DNA of 64,000 bases from positions 48,697 to 112,696 of the forward strand of contig JANQHX010000012.1 of NCBI GenBank assembly GCA_028282465.1, written 5' to 3'. A program made the position numbers and the translations under genes. Below, one piece after another: positions 1 through 7,648 of the stretch. Position 1 is the first letter of the stretch, and every line of letters starts with the position of its first letter. This DNA is from Gynuella sp. (lineage in GTDB: Bacteria > Pseudomonadota > Gammaproteobacteria > Pseudomonadales > Natronospirillaceae). The notes beneath the pieces were generated by a model that searched no databases, was not told where the DNA came from, and worked only from the letters and a program-made list of their open reading frames with translations.

Positions 1-1412
1 TCAAAATACCCGTAGCTATTTCCAAAATACAATCCACCATCATACAGGAATTCAACCACAGTATAATCACCTAAATACTCGGTATATTCGACTTTCGAAG
101 CATTGATTGTTGCAAAAGATTGAGTCAATAAAACTGATGCCTGTGCATCAAACCCTTCATCTGAAACATTGAAATAACCTTGCGCAGTGAAAGAACCAAC
201 ACTGAATTCAGCATTACCATTTATATAGCCTGGACCAACATTAAGAGATACATCGACTACTAGGTCTTCTACAGAAACTCGAACTACTTTAACACCTGTA
301 AATCCATCTGCCGAGAATGATCCTTTTACCTTCTTTGAATAAATATAGTCATATAGAAAGTCAAAACCATATCTATCAAAATAAGGAGAATGCTTGTTAG
401 AATCGTAATATAGCCAATGCCCGGCAAACTCCGAATGAATACTCCTATTACTATAGTTATATGTTGTTAAATTACCTGAGGAATTCCTAATAGTATAACT
501 TCCACTAACTTTACCACTGATATTGTTATTTCGTTCATAACTAGGGATTGGCCGTTCGTCCACAGTGAGCCAACTATTACTGCTGTCAAAATCAGTCCCC
601 TTTTCGAATATCTCATTATTACTATACAAAAAGCCAGTGAATTTGTTTGAATCTGATGAGACCTTGCTGTTTGGATATCTGTCGCCTATTGTTGTAGCCG
701 CAGTTGGGTCTAGCAGTACTGACGTCAATGTGTTTACCTTATCGTGACCTACGATTTTTTTTGATAGCTCATGAGCAAATACACCACCACGACTAAAGCC
801 TATTACTACTACATCCCACTTATGAGTCTTATCGCTTAAAATACTCTTAATCCTTGATGCCGCTTCCCCAACCTGAAATCTATTATTACGCATAGTTGCC
901 CAGTTCAATTGGATATGCATATATTCATGATCTGAAGAAGAGGATGGATAGCGCATTCCTAACATACGTTCTAAGCTATTTTGCCAAGGTTGAATCCAAT
1001 TACCGCTATCCAATAAATCTTTAGTTAGTTTAGCGCCAGGTATAGAAACATATAGTGTTGGCCTATAGTCGTAAACTGTACCAGATGGTGGAACATTCCT
1101 TTTTATAACATCTATCTCAACTGCTGATGTAAAACTATTCGTAGCAGAGTTATAGTGAAAGTTTCCTTGCGAAGGATTTTCAATATAGTAGTCAGTAGAA
1201 GTGAACACAGGAACTACTATGCCGCTCATAATAATTGGCACAATAGTTCTTTCAACGTTAACCGACCACCCGTCTGTAGGAATACTATTATCAATTTTAT
1301 ATTTATAATTCTGAGATGCCATGCCTGGATTACTCCAACTATTGTAGCCGTATGCACTCCCCGAAAATAGCAAGACCATCAATATAAAACTTCGTAAAAA
1401 TCTCTCCATCAT
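1..1412 (-). CDS. Secreted alpha/beta-hydrolase-like protein (3' end outside window)
   Basis: The frame is open from an ATG at 1412 to the window edge (about 470 residues seen), so the C-terminus is missing. The start is supported by an AAAGGA ribosome site about 7 bases upstream; a second ATG follows immediately. Residues 1-22 form a Sec signal peptide ending SGSAYG. The nucleophile-elbow motif GFSRGG places a likely catalytic Ser at residue 207; an Asp in LLDPT (235) and a His in AGHW (332) are plausible triad partners. GFSRG elbows are known from DUF2235/Tle1-type lipases, but those lack a signal peptide, so I only call it an exported serine hydrolase. The region after about residue 370 is beta-rich and unrecognised. 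The gene heads a minus-strand block that also holds a second hydrolase and a family of small exported proteins. Substrate unknown. Confidence 0.75.
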   Translation of the reverse strand, partial: MMERFLRSFILMVLLFSGSAYGYNSWSNPGMASQNYKYKIDNSIPTDGWSVNVERTIVPIIMSGIVVPVFTSTDYYIENPSQGNFHYNSATNSFTSAVEIDVIKRNVPPSGTVYDYRPTLYVSIPGAKLTKDLLDSGNWIQPWQNSLERMLGMRYPSSSSDHEYMHIQLNWATMRNNRFQVGEAASRIKSILSDKTHKWDVVVIGFSRGGVFAHELSKKIVGHDKVNTLTSVLLDPTAATTIGDRYPNSKVSSDSNKFTGFLYSNNEIFEKGTDFDSSNSWLTVDERPIPSYERNNNISGKVSGSYTIRNSSGNLTTYNYSNRSIHSEFAGHWLYYDSNKHSPYFDRYGFDFLYDYIYSKKVKGSFSADGFTGVKVVRVSVEDLVVDVSLNVGPGYINGNAEFSVGSFTAQGYFNVSDEGFDAQASVLLTQSFATINASKVEYTEYLGDYTVVEFLYDGGLYFGNSYGYF

Positions 1413-1610
1413 AGAAATATCCTTTTGATCATAAATTAGAAACTATAAAAACTTGGTGCCTAATAGGAGGCTCGCAACACAAGGCATGTTACTTCAAAGC
1501 TTACCTTTAATTCACTATGATAAGAAGTACTATTCACACCCACTGACTCTTCAAAACCAATTGTATTGACTATTCGGAACCACGTTATCCTGTTATTAAC
1601 AACACCATCA

Positions 1611-1943
1611 TTAGTAAATGTGACCTTCAACTAACTCACAATAACCGCCTCGACCTTCTACAACGAGCATTCTTACATCCTTGTTCGCCATATATGCAGA
1701 AAGAAATATTGCCACTTTACTGTCATGACCATTATTCGGTTTAGGCTCTGTATAAATGAATGCAGGGTTGCAAATATCTGCGTCATCAATAGATTGGATA
1801 TTTAGTATAAATCGCACACCATACCAATCATCCTTGCCTGCATGCACCTTCTCTATTTTTCCAGTAATATTAGTACCTGCAGAATGGCTAACACTCGCAA
1901 TCAACAAAAAAGCCAATAGCTTCAACAATCGAGTAAATAACAT
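1611..1943 (-). CDS. Small exported protein, paralogue family member 1
   Basis: About 110 residues. I prefer the ATG at 1943 (MLFTRLLKL): the GTG six bases earlier lies inside the GAGG ribosome site. A signal peptide ends near SHSAG. The mature part matches the other small proteins in this block: a Cys in ADICNP, a helix IFLSAYMANK, the strand KDVRML and a late Cys in GGYCEL. Two cysteines in an exported protein suggest one disulfide. The family is not one I can name with certainty; the helix followed by a G/N-K-x-V-R strand recalls OB-fold toxin B subunits such as SubB, which is a resemblance only. No catalytic motif is visible. Confidence 0.7.
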   Translation of the reverse strand: MLFTRLLKLLAFLLIASVSHSAGTNITGKIEKVHAGKDDWYGVRFILNIQSIDDADICNPAFIYTEPKPNNGHDSKVAIFLSAYMANKDVRMLVVEGRGGYCELVEGHIY

Positions 1944-1970
1944 TTTCACCTCAGTTTCTCTTATAAGGGT

Positions 1971-2285
1971 CTATTTGTGACTGTACTCTACAATATCTAG
2001 GTTAAGTATGTGTGTTTTTGAACATTTCTCGCCCTCATTACTAAACCACAGAAATGTGAATGACTGGTCAGCTGTATATGCAGCTATCAAAGTGGATACT
2101 AACGCAGAATAATTTTCACTAGATGCTGAAAGTCTTGCGTGCATTCTATAATGCGCACCACCAAGACAACTAGCCGGCTCTGGATCAAATCTTATATCGA
2201 CACCTGTTGAAAAGAATCTCAAGCTTGAAACTTTAAATGGGCCTGATTCATAAGTGGATGAAAACCCTAAGCCAGAAACTAACAT
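1971..2285 (-). CDS. Small exported protein, paralogue family member 2 (true start may be an ATT)
   Basis: The first ATG in frame (2285) gives 104 residues but only a stub of a signal peptide (MLVSGLGFS). In-frame codons upstream, from an ATT at 2312, would add RIYAILFL and complete a textbook signal peptide; an AGGA lies six bases before that ATT. An in-frame TAA sits further upstream. The gene may therefore use a rare ATT start, or an ATG start may have mutated. The mature protein keeps the family pattern: Cys in PASCLGG, the helix STLIAAYTA, a strand, then a Cys in EKCSKT. It lies between members 1 and 3, all on the minus strand. Function unknown. Confidence 0.6.
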   Translation of the reverse strand: MLVSGLGFSSTYESGPFKVSSLRFFSTGVDIRFDPEPASCLGGAHYRMHARLSASSENYSALVSTLIAAYTADQSFTFLWFSNEGEKCSKTHILNLDIVEYSHK

Positions 2286-2431
2286 TAAAAAAAGAATGGC
2301 ATATATACGAATAATATTTCCTATACAATATTTTTAGGTAAAAAGGTACAGAAGCAATGTAAATAATTTTCCACACTCGCTATTTTAGAAAAGGTGAAAA
2401 CATTACATTCTAAATTCAGTTCAAAAAAACC

Positions 2432-2782
2432 TTATTTCTCTATTCTGATGGTTTTAAGTCGTGCATCGCCTTCACTGTCACAACCCGATAGCCAACCTCA
2501 TACTCGTTTGTTTGATACCATCGCAGTTAATGCAATGCTAACAATCTGATCAAAGTTTTCTTGATCACAAGCCAAATCGACACGCTTGGTGTTTTGACAA
2601 CCGTCAGCATTAGAATGAACTGTTGTGAAGTCTATTTCGAACCCTTTGTCACCGGTACATTCCCTTTGGTGAATATATTCTATCCCTACCCAACCCGTCT
2701 CACCTGATGCTATTGATAACATAGGAACCATAGCAAGAGACAATAAACTATGTTTGATGACAGGCATTAAATTAAATTTCAT
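2432..2782 (-). pseudogene. Paralogue family member 3, interrupted by an in-frame TGA
   Basis: An ATG at 2782 opens a 94-residue frame with a signal peptide (ending SIASG) that stops at a TGA at 2498-2500, just after VSNKRV. Reading on in the same frame gives 21 more codons, including GWLSGCDSEG, to a TAA at 2432-2434. This restores the length (about 116 codons) and the late Cys of the family; member 4 has the matching segment IWVSGCIDRW. A single substitution therefore seems to have made the stop, in the strand just before the second Cys. The product without that Cys may not fold. I see no downstream SECIS-type hairpin, so selenocysteine is unlikely. A sequencing error is possible. Confidence 0.65.
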
Positions 2783-2883
2783 AATCTGTGAAATCCATTT
2801 TAGTTAGTAATATTTCCTAAAATCACCTTGTGAGATCAGATGAAGAAACGATGAAGCTACTGAGTCGATAGATTTGGTTACGC

Positions 2884-3225
2884 TTATTCAGTCAAGATTA
2901 CTGACCAAAGTTTAGGGAAACTGGTACTCCATCGATCAATACAACCGCTAACCCAAATTCTGATTGGGGTTTTGGATATCTTCGCTGCCATTAACGCAGA
3001 ATACTGTCTATCACCATTTTTAGAGTCATCTTGTAAAATTACGGCACCAGAGTTTCCGCATCTGTCAGGATCGTTTGAATCTGTGGCAGTGAAATTTACC
3101 TTAACAATTCCACCCTCTATTTGAAGAGAGGTTATCTGTGCACTTCCATTTTCAGTCGCCCAGCCGGATGCGAGAACGGAGACTGGAAACAAAGTGACTA
3201 ATATCAATACTATTTTTCTTAACAT
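2884..3225 (-). CDS. Small exported protein, paralogue family member 4
   Basis: 113 residues from an ATG with a strong AGGAAGGAA ribosome site. The signal peptide ends VLASG. The mature part has the family pattern: a Cys in PDRCGNSG, the helix YSALMAAKIS, the strand TPIRIWVSG and a Cys directly after it. This copy best shows the ancestral C-terminus that is cut off in member 3. It lies immediately downstream in the transcription direction of the 533-residue hydrolase (86 bp gap), so the two could be co-transcribed. Function unknown; as a periplasmic or secreted partner of the hydrolase it could be an inhibitor, an immunity protein or a binding subunit, which is inference from position only. 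Confidence 0.72.
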   Translation of the reverse strand: MLRKIVLILVTLFPVSVLASGWATENGSAQITSLQIEGGIVKVNFTATDSNDPDRCGNSGAVILQDDSKNGDRQYSALMAAKISKTPIRIWVSGCIDRWSTSFPKLWSVILTE

Positions 3226-3311
3226 TTATATTCCTTCCTATAAGAATTTATCGTTTGTCAAAATCTGAGATTCTTGGCACAAGATGAAGCCTATTGAATT
3301 TCTGCTCACAG

Positions 3312-4913
3312 TTATAGAATCGCCAATATCGGAATTAAAACCTCTGCTTTAAAATATGTTCCATCAATCACTTCTTTGCGAAAAGGATCAGAAAACGATA
3401 AAGGAATTGCATTGTGAGCATCATTATTTGTGTTTATATATACTGAATCGAAAGGGGTGTGGTCAGCTAGGTTATTAATCGTAGTTAAGTCAAAAAGATA
3501 GTCTACTGACTCATAGCAATTGGTTACCTCAGCACCGTTTTCGTCAACTTGTTCATTGCATAACTCCACAGATGGTAGGGTACCATTCTGGTATGCTTCC
3601 CACTGATAAGCAGATGGTGCCTCTTCCGAAGATTGCAGCTTTAAAAAAAGATTATAGGCCGATCGCATTAGTAGCTTCCTAGACTCTTCACTACTTAATC
3701 CATCAAGATCGGGACTCACATACTCAACCTGACTTAGAGACTCGAGCATGATGTCCCAGTACTCTTCTGATCTCCCTTCGTATCCGTATTTATACATTGG
3801 TTCTGGGCCAAGACCAATTGCGCTCATAGTAGGCACGAACGAAGTATCAGTCTTATGTATTTTTATAACGTTTGCCGAATTTATTCCGCTAGCAGATAAC
3901 TCATTTGCCAGAATAGTTTCCATCAAAGAGAACCACGGCATAGTAGACCCTGGCATGTTGTCGTAAGGAGGCTTCTTATAAGCGTAGATGTCAAATATCG
4001 ACAAACTAACGCCACTCAGGATTGCTGTAGTGTCAAATTCTACCAATAGTTCTTCTGGCGATAGCCCTTGGGTATAACCTGAACCTGTCGCAAAAGCTAC
4101 GTTTCTTGTGAGATCAGGAAAACCGTCACCTCGTATAGAATATTTTAAACGCAGTCGTCTGTAGGCCTCTCTTAATTTGTTGGCCCTACCCCAAAACATG
4201 AAATCAAGCAAAAGGTCTTCATCAGGATCATATGATTTGACACATAGCATTTCTAGAGCCGCATCTGACCGAATAACATCTTTCCATAAGGGCCTTATAT
4301 TATCGAATCGGTCAGCCGCCAACTGAATATTTTGAACTAGGTCGGTGTTGATGTGTGCACACCCATGAGGTGAGTCTAAACTTAGATATAGAGAACTATC
4401 ATGATTTTCACCATTATATTCCATGAAGGTTAGAGCCAATTTCGCTACCAGACCTCCCATACTTACACCACCAACAATATTCTTAAAGAGACCTACTTTC
4501 TCCTTATTAACCTTTCTTATCAGCTCTTCGAATACTAAAGCATTGGCTTGCACAGATTCTAATGGTGTATCAAAATCTAAAAATATGAAGTCATAACCTT
4601 GTTGTCGCAAGGTTTCTAAATCTCCATTAATGTTCAATAACTGCCACAAGTCGGCACCAGTGCTATTTGCACTCAAACCTGAGGCAACGCCAAAATCAAA
4701 CCCTTCAGATATTATTACCGGTTTATTGAGTATTCCATCGTCAGAAAAATTACACCAAGCTGTGCCGGAATTTCCTGTCTGATTAACAAACTGAATCCCT
4801 ACATAATCTCTTAGCGCAACAATATCTTTTAAATTACCACTACAGATTTTGATATTTGCTGATGAAATAGATGCACACATTAGCATCAACAACATAAAAC
4901 TATACTTAACCAT
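3312..4913 (-). CDS. Secreted serine esterase/lipase-like protein
   Basis: 533 residues from an ATG with a GGGGA ribosome site. The signal peptide is residues 1-19 (ASISSA). An early segment contains ISEGFDFG, and the nucleophile elbow GVSMGG puts a likely catalytic Ser at residue 151. LSLDSPHGCAHI (around 178-189) follows, a layout I know from secreted lipase/esterase-like proteins with a D-S-P-H segment. The mature protein has about eight cysteines, consistent with an oxidising compartment. The C-terminal third (360-533) is less recognisable. It sits inside the block of small exported paralogues and is not closely similar to the hydrolase at the left edge. Substrate unknown: lipid or ester cleavage is inferred from the fold signature only. 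Confidence 0.75.
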   Translation of the reverse strand: MVKYSFMLLMLMCASISSANIKICSGNLKDIVALRDYVGIQFVNQTGNSGTAWCNFSDDGILNKPVIISEGFDFGVASGLSANSTGADLWQLLNINGDLETLRQQGYDFIFLDFDTPLESVQANALVFEELIRKVNKEKVGLFKNIVGGVSMGGLVAKLALTFMEYNGENHDSSLYLSLDSPHGCAHINTDLVQNIQLAADRFDNIRPLWKDVIRSDAALEMLCVKSYDPDEDLLLDFMFWGRANKLREAYRRLRLKYSIRGDGFPDLTRNVAFATGSGYTQGLSPEELLVEFDTTAILSGVSLSIFDIYAYKKPPYDNMPGSTMPWFSLMETILANELSASGINSANVIKIHKTDTSFVPTMSAIGLGPEPMYKYGYEGRSEEYWDIMLESLSQVEYVSPDLDGLSSEESRKLLMRSAYNLFLKLQSSEEAPSAYQWEAYQNGTLPSVELCNEQVDENGAEVTNCYESVDYLFDLTTINNLADHTPFDSVYINTNNDAHNAIPLSFSDPFRKEVIDGTYFKAEVLIPILAIL

Positions 4914-4943
4914 AAAAATTCCCCATTCTAGTTGTATACCTAC

Positions 4944-5081
4944 TCATATAATTTCTAGGTTTATATTAACTTCAGCATCGCTTTGACTTGCAGATGGTTT
5001 TGAACATGGCTCACCTATAAGTCGGGATACTGAACCACCCAAAGCGTAAGCCCAAGCGCATTTTTCTCTTTGTTGAAACAC
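4944..5081 (-). pseudogene. C-terminal fossil of a small exported paralogue
   Basis: This frame ends at a TGA at 4944-4946 and reads back through CAWAYALGG, then SVSRLIGEPC and VNINLEII. That is the helix, strand, late Cys and final strand of the paralogue family around it. The frame is closed by a TGA at 5091-5093 and no N-terminal half or signal peptide is recognisable upstream, so this is probably a decayed copy. A GTG at 5081 could still start a 45-residue peptide. The remaining part of the 375-bp gap (to 5288) shows no gene. The call rests on pattern similarity by eye. Confidence 0.45.
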
Positions 5082-5288
5082 CGAAATTAATCAGAAGTTT
5101 CTATAACTAAACCCTCAATATATGAGTTATTAATATTTGTTCTTAATTAAGCCACAATACCACTAGCAATATCTCTAGAGCAGGATGTGGGTCAAGGTTC
5201 TCTCAATCAAGAACAAACATTAAAACTGCAAGCAAGTGTTGTTAGTACCGAACTGAGAAATTCATAAATTACGGTATCATTTCAACAA

Positions 5289-5618
5289 TTAGTGCACTAC
5301 CAATCGATTTATAGATGGATCACAATTCGGCAATTCTTGATCATTAAGGTTCATACGAATATCTTTACCCATTGAGTACGCAAGCAAAATTGTTGACGCC
5401 AGAACCTGATAGTTTTCATGATCTAATCTAACAATAAATCGCCTTCCACCATCACAAAGACTTAGCTCCGAATTAGGAACACTAACCATAAAAGCCAGTC
5501 CACCATTTGCAGGATATAAATGAGTTACTTTCATCCAGCCGGTTTCTGGATGCCATGGATCTGCATTGGAATACGTAGCATAAAAGAACATAACTAGGAT
5601 AATTAGATATTTTTTCAT
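5289..5618 (-). CDS. Small exported protein, paralogue family member 5
   Basis: About 109 residues if started at the ATG at 5618, which follows a GAGAG site and begins MKKYLIILV, a clean signal peptide ending YSNA; an upstream start at 5657 would only add a non-hydrophobic leader. The family pattern is complete: a Cys in ELSLCDGG, a helix with STILLAYSM, the strand GKDIRMN and a Cys in LPNCDPS. The mature N-terminus carries ETGW, also found in member 3. Function unknown. Confidence 0.7.
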   Translation of the reverse strand: MKKYLIILVMFFYATYSNADPWHPETGWMKVTHLYPANGGLAFMVSVPNSELSLCDGGRRFIVRLDHENYQVLASTILLAYSMGKDIRMNLNDQELPNCDPSINRLVVH

Positions 5619-5871
5619 ATACTCTCTCATATAAGTAAAGTAAATGTTTCTTAACACATTAGAATATGTGATCTATAAAACAATACGTCATAGGGCGAAT
5701 AGAATTTAATAGATTTAAGTTCACCCGTATAAATGAAATACTCTTTATTTCAGACAGCAATAACTGTCTTAACACTATTGATATAAAAGAGATATAACCT
5801 CTTCATACAAACCTAAACAGCTATGACATCTAAATAACACAATATCATTAGATGTTTACTAGAGTTGACCA

Positions 5872-6186
5872 CTATTTTCTGATCATCGCATGGGTAGCTT
5901 GAGCAGCACCAAACTTACATAATTCGGAATTTGAACTAAAAGCAAATCGTACATAGTTTCCACTGACTAATGCAGTTAGACTTATTGAAAACATATCTGA
6001 TGAATCATCATCATTTTTTGGCCACCAGAATTTTCCATTATTTCCACATACATCTTCCTCAATAGTGGTTTCAACAACATGCATACCATCATGAGAATAA
6101 ACGGCTTTCACTTGTCCATCTCCAGACCAAGAAAATGCCGCTCCACTTATTGTCATCATTACCATCCAAAGATATTGTCGTTTCAC
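5872..6186 (-). CDS. Small exported protein, paralogue family member 6
   Basis: 104 residues from a GTG start with a GGAGA ribosome site six bases upstream. The signal peptide ends GAAFS. The mature part is shorter than in other members but keeps a Cys in EDVCGNN, the helix FSISLTALVS, the strand NYVRFAF and a Cys in ELCKFG. It is the upstream-most (5') member of the minus-strand block and may be the first gene transcribed. Function unknown. Confidence 0.68.
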   Translation of the reverse strand: MKRQYLWMVMMTISGAAFSWSGDGQVKAVYSHDGMHVVETTIEEDVCGNNGKFWWPKNDDDSSDMFSISLTALVSGNYVRFAFSSNSELCKFGAAQATHAMIRK

Positions 6187-6233
6187 TATATTTCTCCAAC
6201 TAAATGAAAATACATTCGTATAGATTTACCAAC

Positions 6234-6398
6234 TTAGTCTTTGTTCTTCCGCTGCGTTTGGGGATCTAAACCCAAGTTCATTGTCTATTTCAGTTCTGGT
6301 GGGAGGCATTCATTAAGGTCTTGGTATTCTTTAATGAAGTCAAAAACTTCTTGTTGTAGGCCGCCTTTTAAAACTTTCCAATTAAACTTCAGATTAGG
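6234..6398 (-). pseudogene. Remnant of an unidentified coding sequence
   Basis: A coding-looking minus-strand frame of 37 codons (QQEVFDFIKEYQDLNE within it) ends at a TAG at 6285-6287; the same frame continues with LGLDPQTQRKN to a TAA at 6234. Two TGA codons close it upstream and there is no start codon with a ribosome site. It reads like the C-terminal end of a lost gene. I do not recognise the family. It sits at the border between the paralogue block and the transposase fragment. Confidence 0.3.
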
Positions 6399-6508
6399 TC
6401 ATCAACCCGAGAAGAGAAAGGCAAAAAGGGATCAACTGCTCCTTCTATCCTTCGTCTGCTTACAACCAAAGGCACAATGCAAGACCTGACCCCTTTCCCT
6501 TCTCCAAC

Positions 6509-6967
6509 CTGATTCGAAGTTTAACCACCCAAATCAAGCAGTTGGAGAAGGTTATTCTTCAGCAAGTTGAAATTATTCCAAGGTTTGAACTATTAAAAAC
6601 TGTGCCTGGGATTGGAGATGTGTTGGCTGAAGCCATCATGCTCGAAACGGGCGACATTAAGCGTTTCAAGTCACCAGGCAATTTCGCTTCCTATTGCCGG
6701 TGCGTCGAAAGCAAACGCATGAGCAATGGTAAGAAAAAAGGCCAAAACAATAAGCGAAATGGCAACAAATACCTGGCATGGGCATTCATCGAAGCCGCAA
6801 ATTTTTGTATTCGATATTGCCCTCAAGCCAATCAATTTTACAAACGTAAAACCAAGCAGACGAATTTAATTGTTGCTCGAAAAGCATTGGCGCACAAACT
6901 GGCAAGAGCCTGCTACTGGATGATGAAACGAGGTGAACCGTTTGATGTACAGCGCACTTTTTCTTAG
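6509..6967 (+). pseudogene. IS110-family transposase, C-terminal fragment
   Basis: The frame reads LIRSLTTQIKQLEKV from 6509 and then the Transposase_20 (IS116/IS110/IS902) domain: TVPGIGDVLAEAI, a helix-hairpin-helix-like start, then ASYCRC, KGQNNKRNGNKYLAW and a basic tail to a TAG at 6967. An ATG at 6542 would give 141 residues. IS110 transposases are usually 300-400 residues with an N-terminal DEDD catalytic domain, and that half is absent upstream. This is therefore a truncated and presumably inactive element. IS110 elements use a non-coding RNA encoded beside the transposase; see the entry for the following non-coding region. Confidence 0.8.
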
Positions 6968-7220
6968 TTTTGAAGAGGTCAGTTAACCACCGAATGGGGT
7001 TGGCATTAAACCAACAGGCCTGATTGGACTGATCTCTTCATCTTGAGTTCTAAAAATTGATTTACTCAGTGCTTGAGCCATACAGGGTTGACCAACAAGG
7101 TCCCAGATCTGTCTTCACTTGGACAAGCAATGACACCGATGTTTTTCTGGGGCGAAAGCCAGGGCAGTGAAAACTGCTTGATCCAGATGGGTGACTGGTG
7201 CACTCAGAACTGAGCACACC
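6968..7220 (+). other. Hairpin-rich non-coding DNA behind the IS110 fragment (possible guide-RNA end)
   Basis: The stretch directly after the transposase stop has no gene but several inverted repeats. GAAGAGGTCAGT (6972-6983) pairs with ACTGATCTCTTC (7028-7039) with one G-U, enclosing GTTGG/CCAAC (6999-7003/7011-7015). GGCGAAAGCC (7151-7160) and GCAGTGAAAACTGC (7164-7177) are short hairpins with GAAA loops. GGTGCACTCAG pairs with CTGAGCACACC (7197-7207/7210-7220) around a CA/CA internal loop. Elements of the IS110/IS1111 group carry a bridge or seek RNA in one non-coding end, so this may be that RNA region. Folding and covariation were not computed. The rest to 7344 shows no feature. Confidence 0.4.
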
Positions 7221-7344
7221 AAACCAAATGAAAAACCGGATGTGAATTGTTAAAGAACTCGGCTCAAAGGCCTATTCACTTAGGATAGATTTTTATCGAC
7301 TACTATTGACAAATGCCTAATGGGTGACCCCCTTTCCTCTTCAT

Positions 7345-7647
7345 TTATTCTTCTCTATTGATTTTCAAAGAATAACTCGACTCAACAACAACATATAAAA
7401 ATTCCCCCCCACCAATGGGGTAGGGATAGATTCCTAAATATTCGGGAACTAAGGCTTCAAGAGTATTGGGATAAAACCCGTTTTCTTCCTTGTAAATATC
7501 CAAAGCAGTTTGGATTTCTGATAAGTCTACTTCGTCTTGAATATCTCTCGCCATATTAACGTGATTTTTAGTTAGGGAATAATAGGTAGCCAGCAGCAGC
7601 AGTAGAGCTAGGAAAACTACAATAATTATACGTTTCATTAAAACCAT
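7345..7647 (-). CDS. Membrane-anchored GspG-like small protein; candidate immunity protein of the RHS gene
   Basis: I start this at the ATG at 7647, one base after the stop of the 2793-residue RHS gene (TAATATG), which gives 100 residues and suggests translational coupling; an upstream frame start at 7674 would overlap the RHS gene. Residues 5-23 are a single membrane helix. The remainder (DLSEIQTALDIYKEENG, YPNTLEALVPEYL) resembles the C-terminal part of the type II secretion major pseudopilin GspG, but the prepilin-peptidase G-F-T-L-x-E site is missing and no secretion genes are nearby. A small gene directly 3' of an RHS toxin gene is commonly its immunity gene; a periplasm-facing anchored protein would suit an exported toxin. 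That role is inference. Confidence 0.6.
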   Translation of the reverse strand: MVLMKRIIIVVFLALLLLLATYYSLTKNHVNMARDIQDEVDLSEIQTALDIYKEENGFYPNTLEALVPEYLGIYPYPIGGGEFLYVVVESSYSLKINREE

Positions 7648-7648
7648 A

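Noticed and set aside
2498..2500. TGA read as selenocysteine
   Set aside because: The aligned position in sister proteins is not a Cys and no SECIS-like hairpin follows; a nonsense mutation is simpler.
7345..7647. True type II secretion pseudopilin
   Set aside because: The prepilin cleavage site is missing and there are no other gsp genes in the window.
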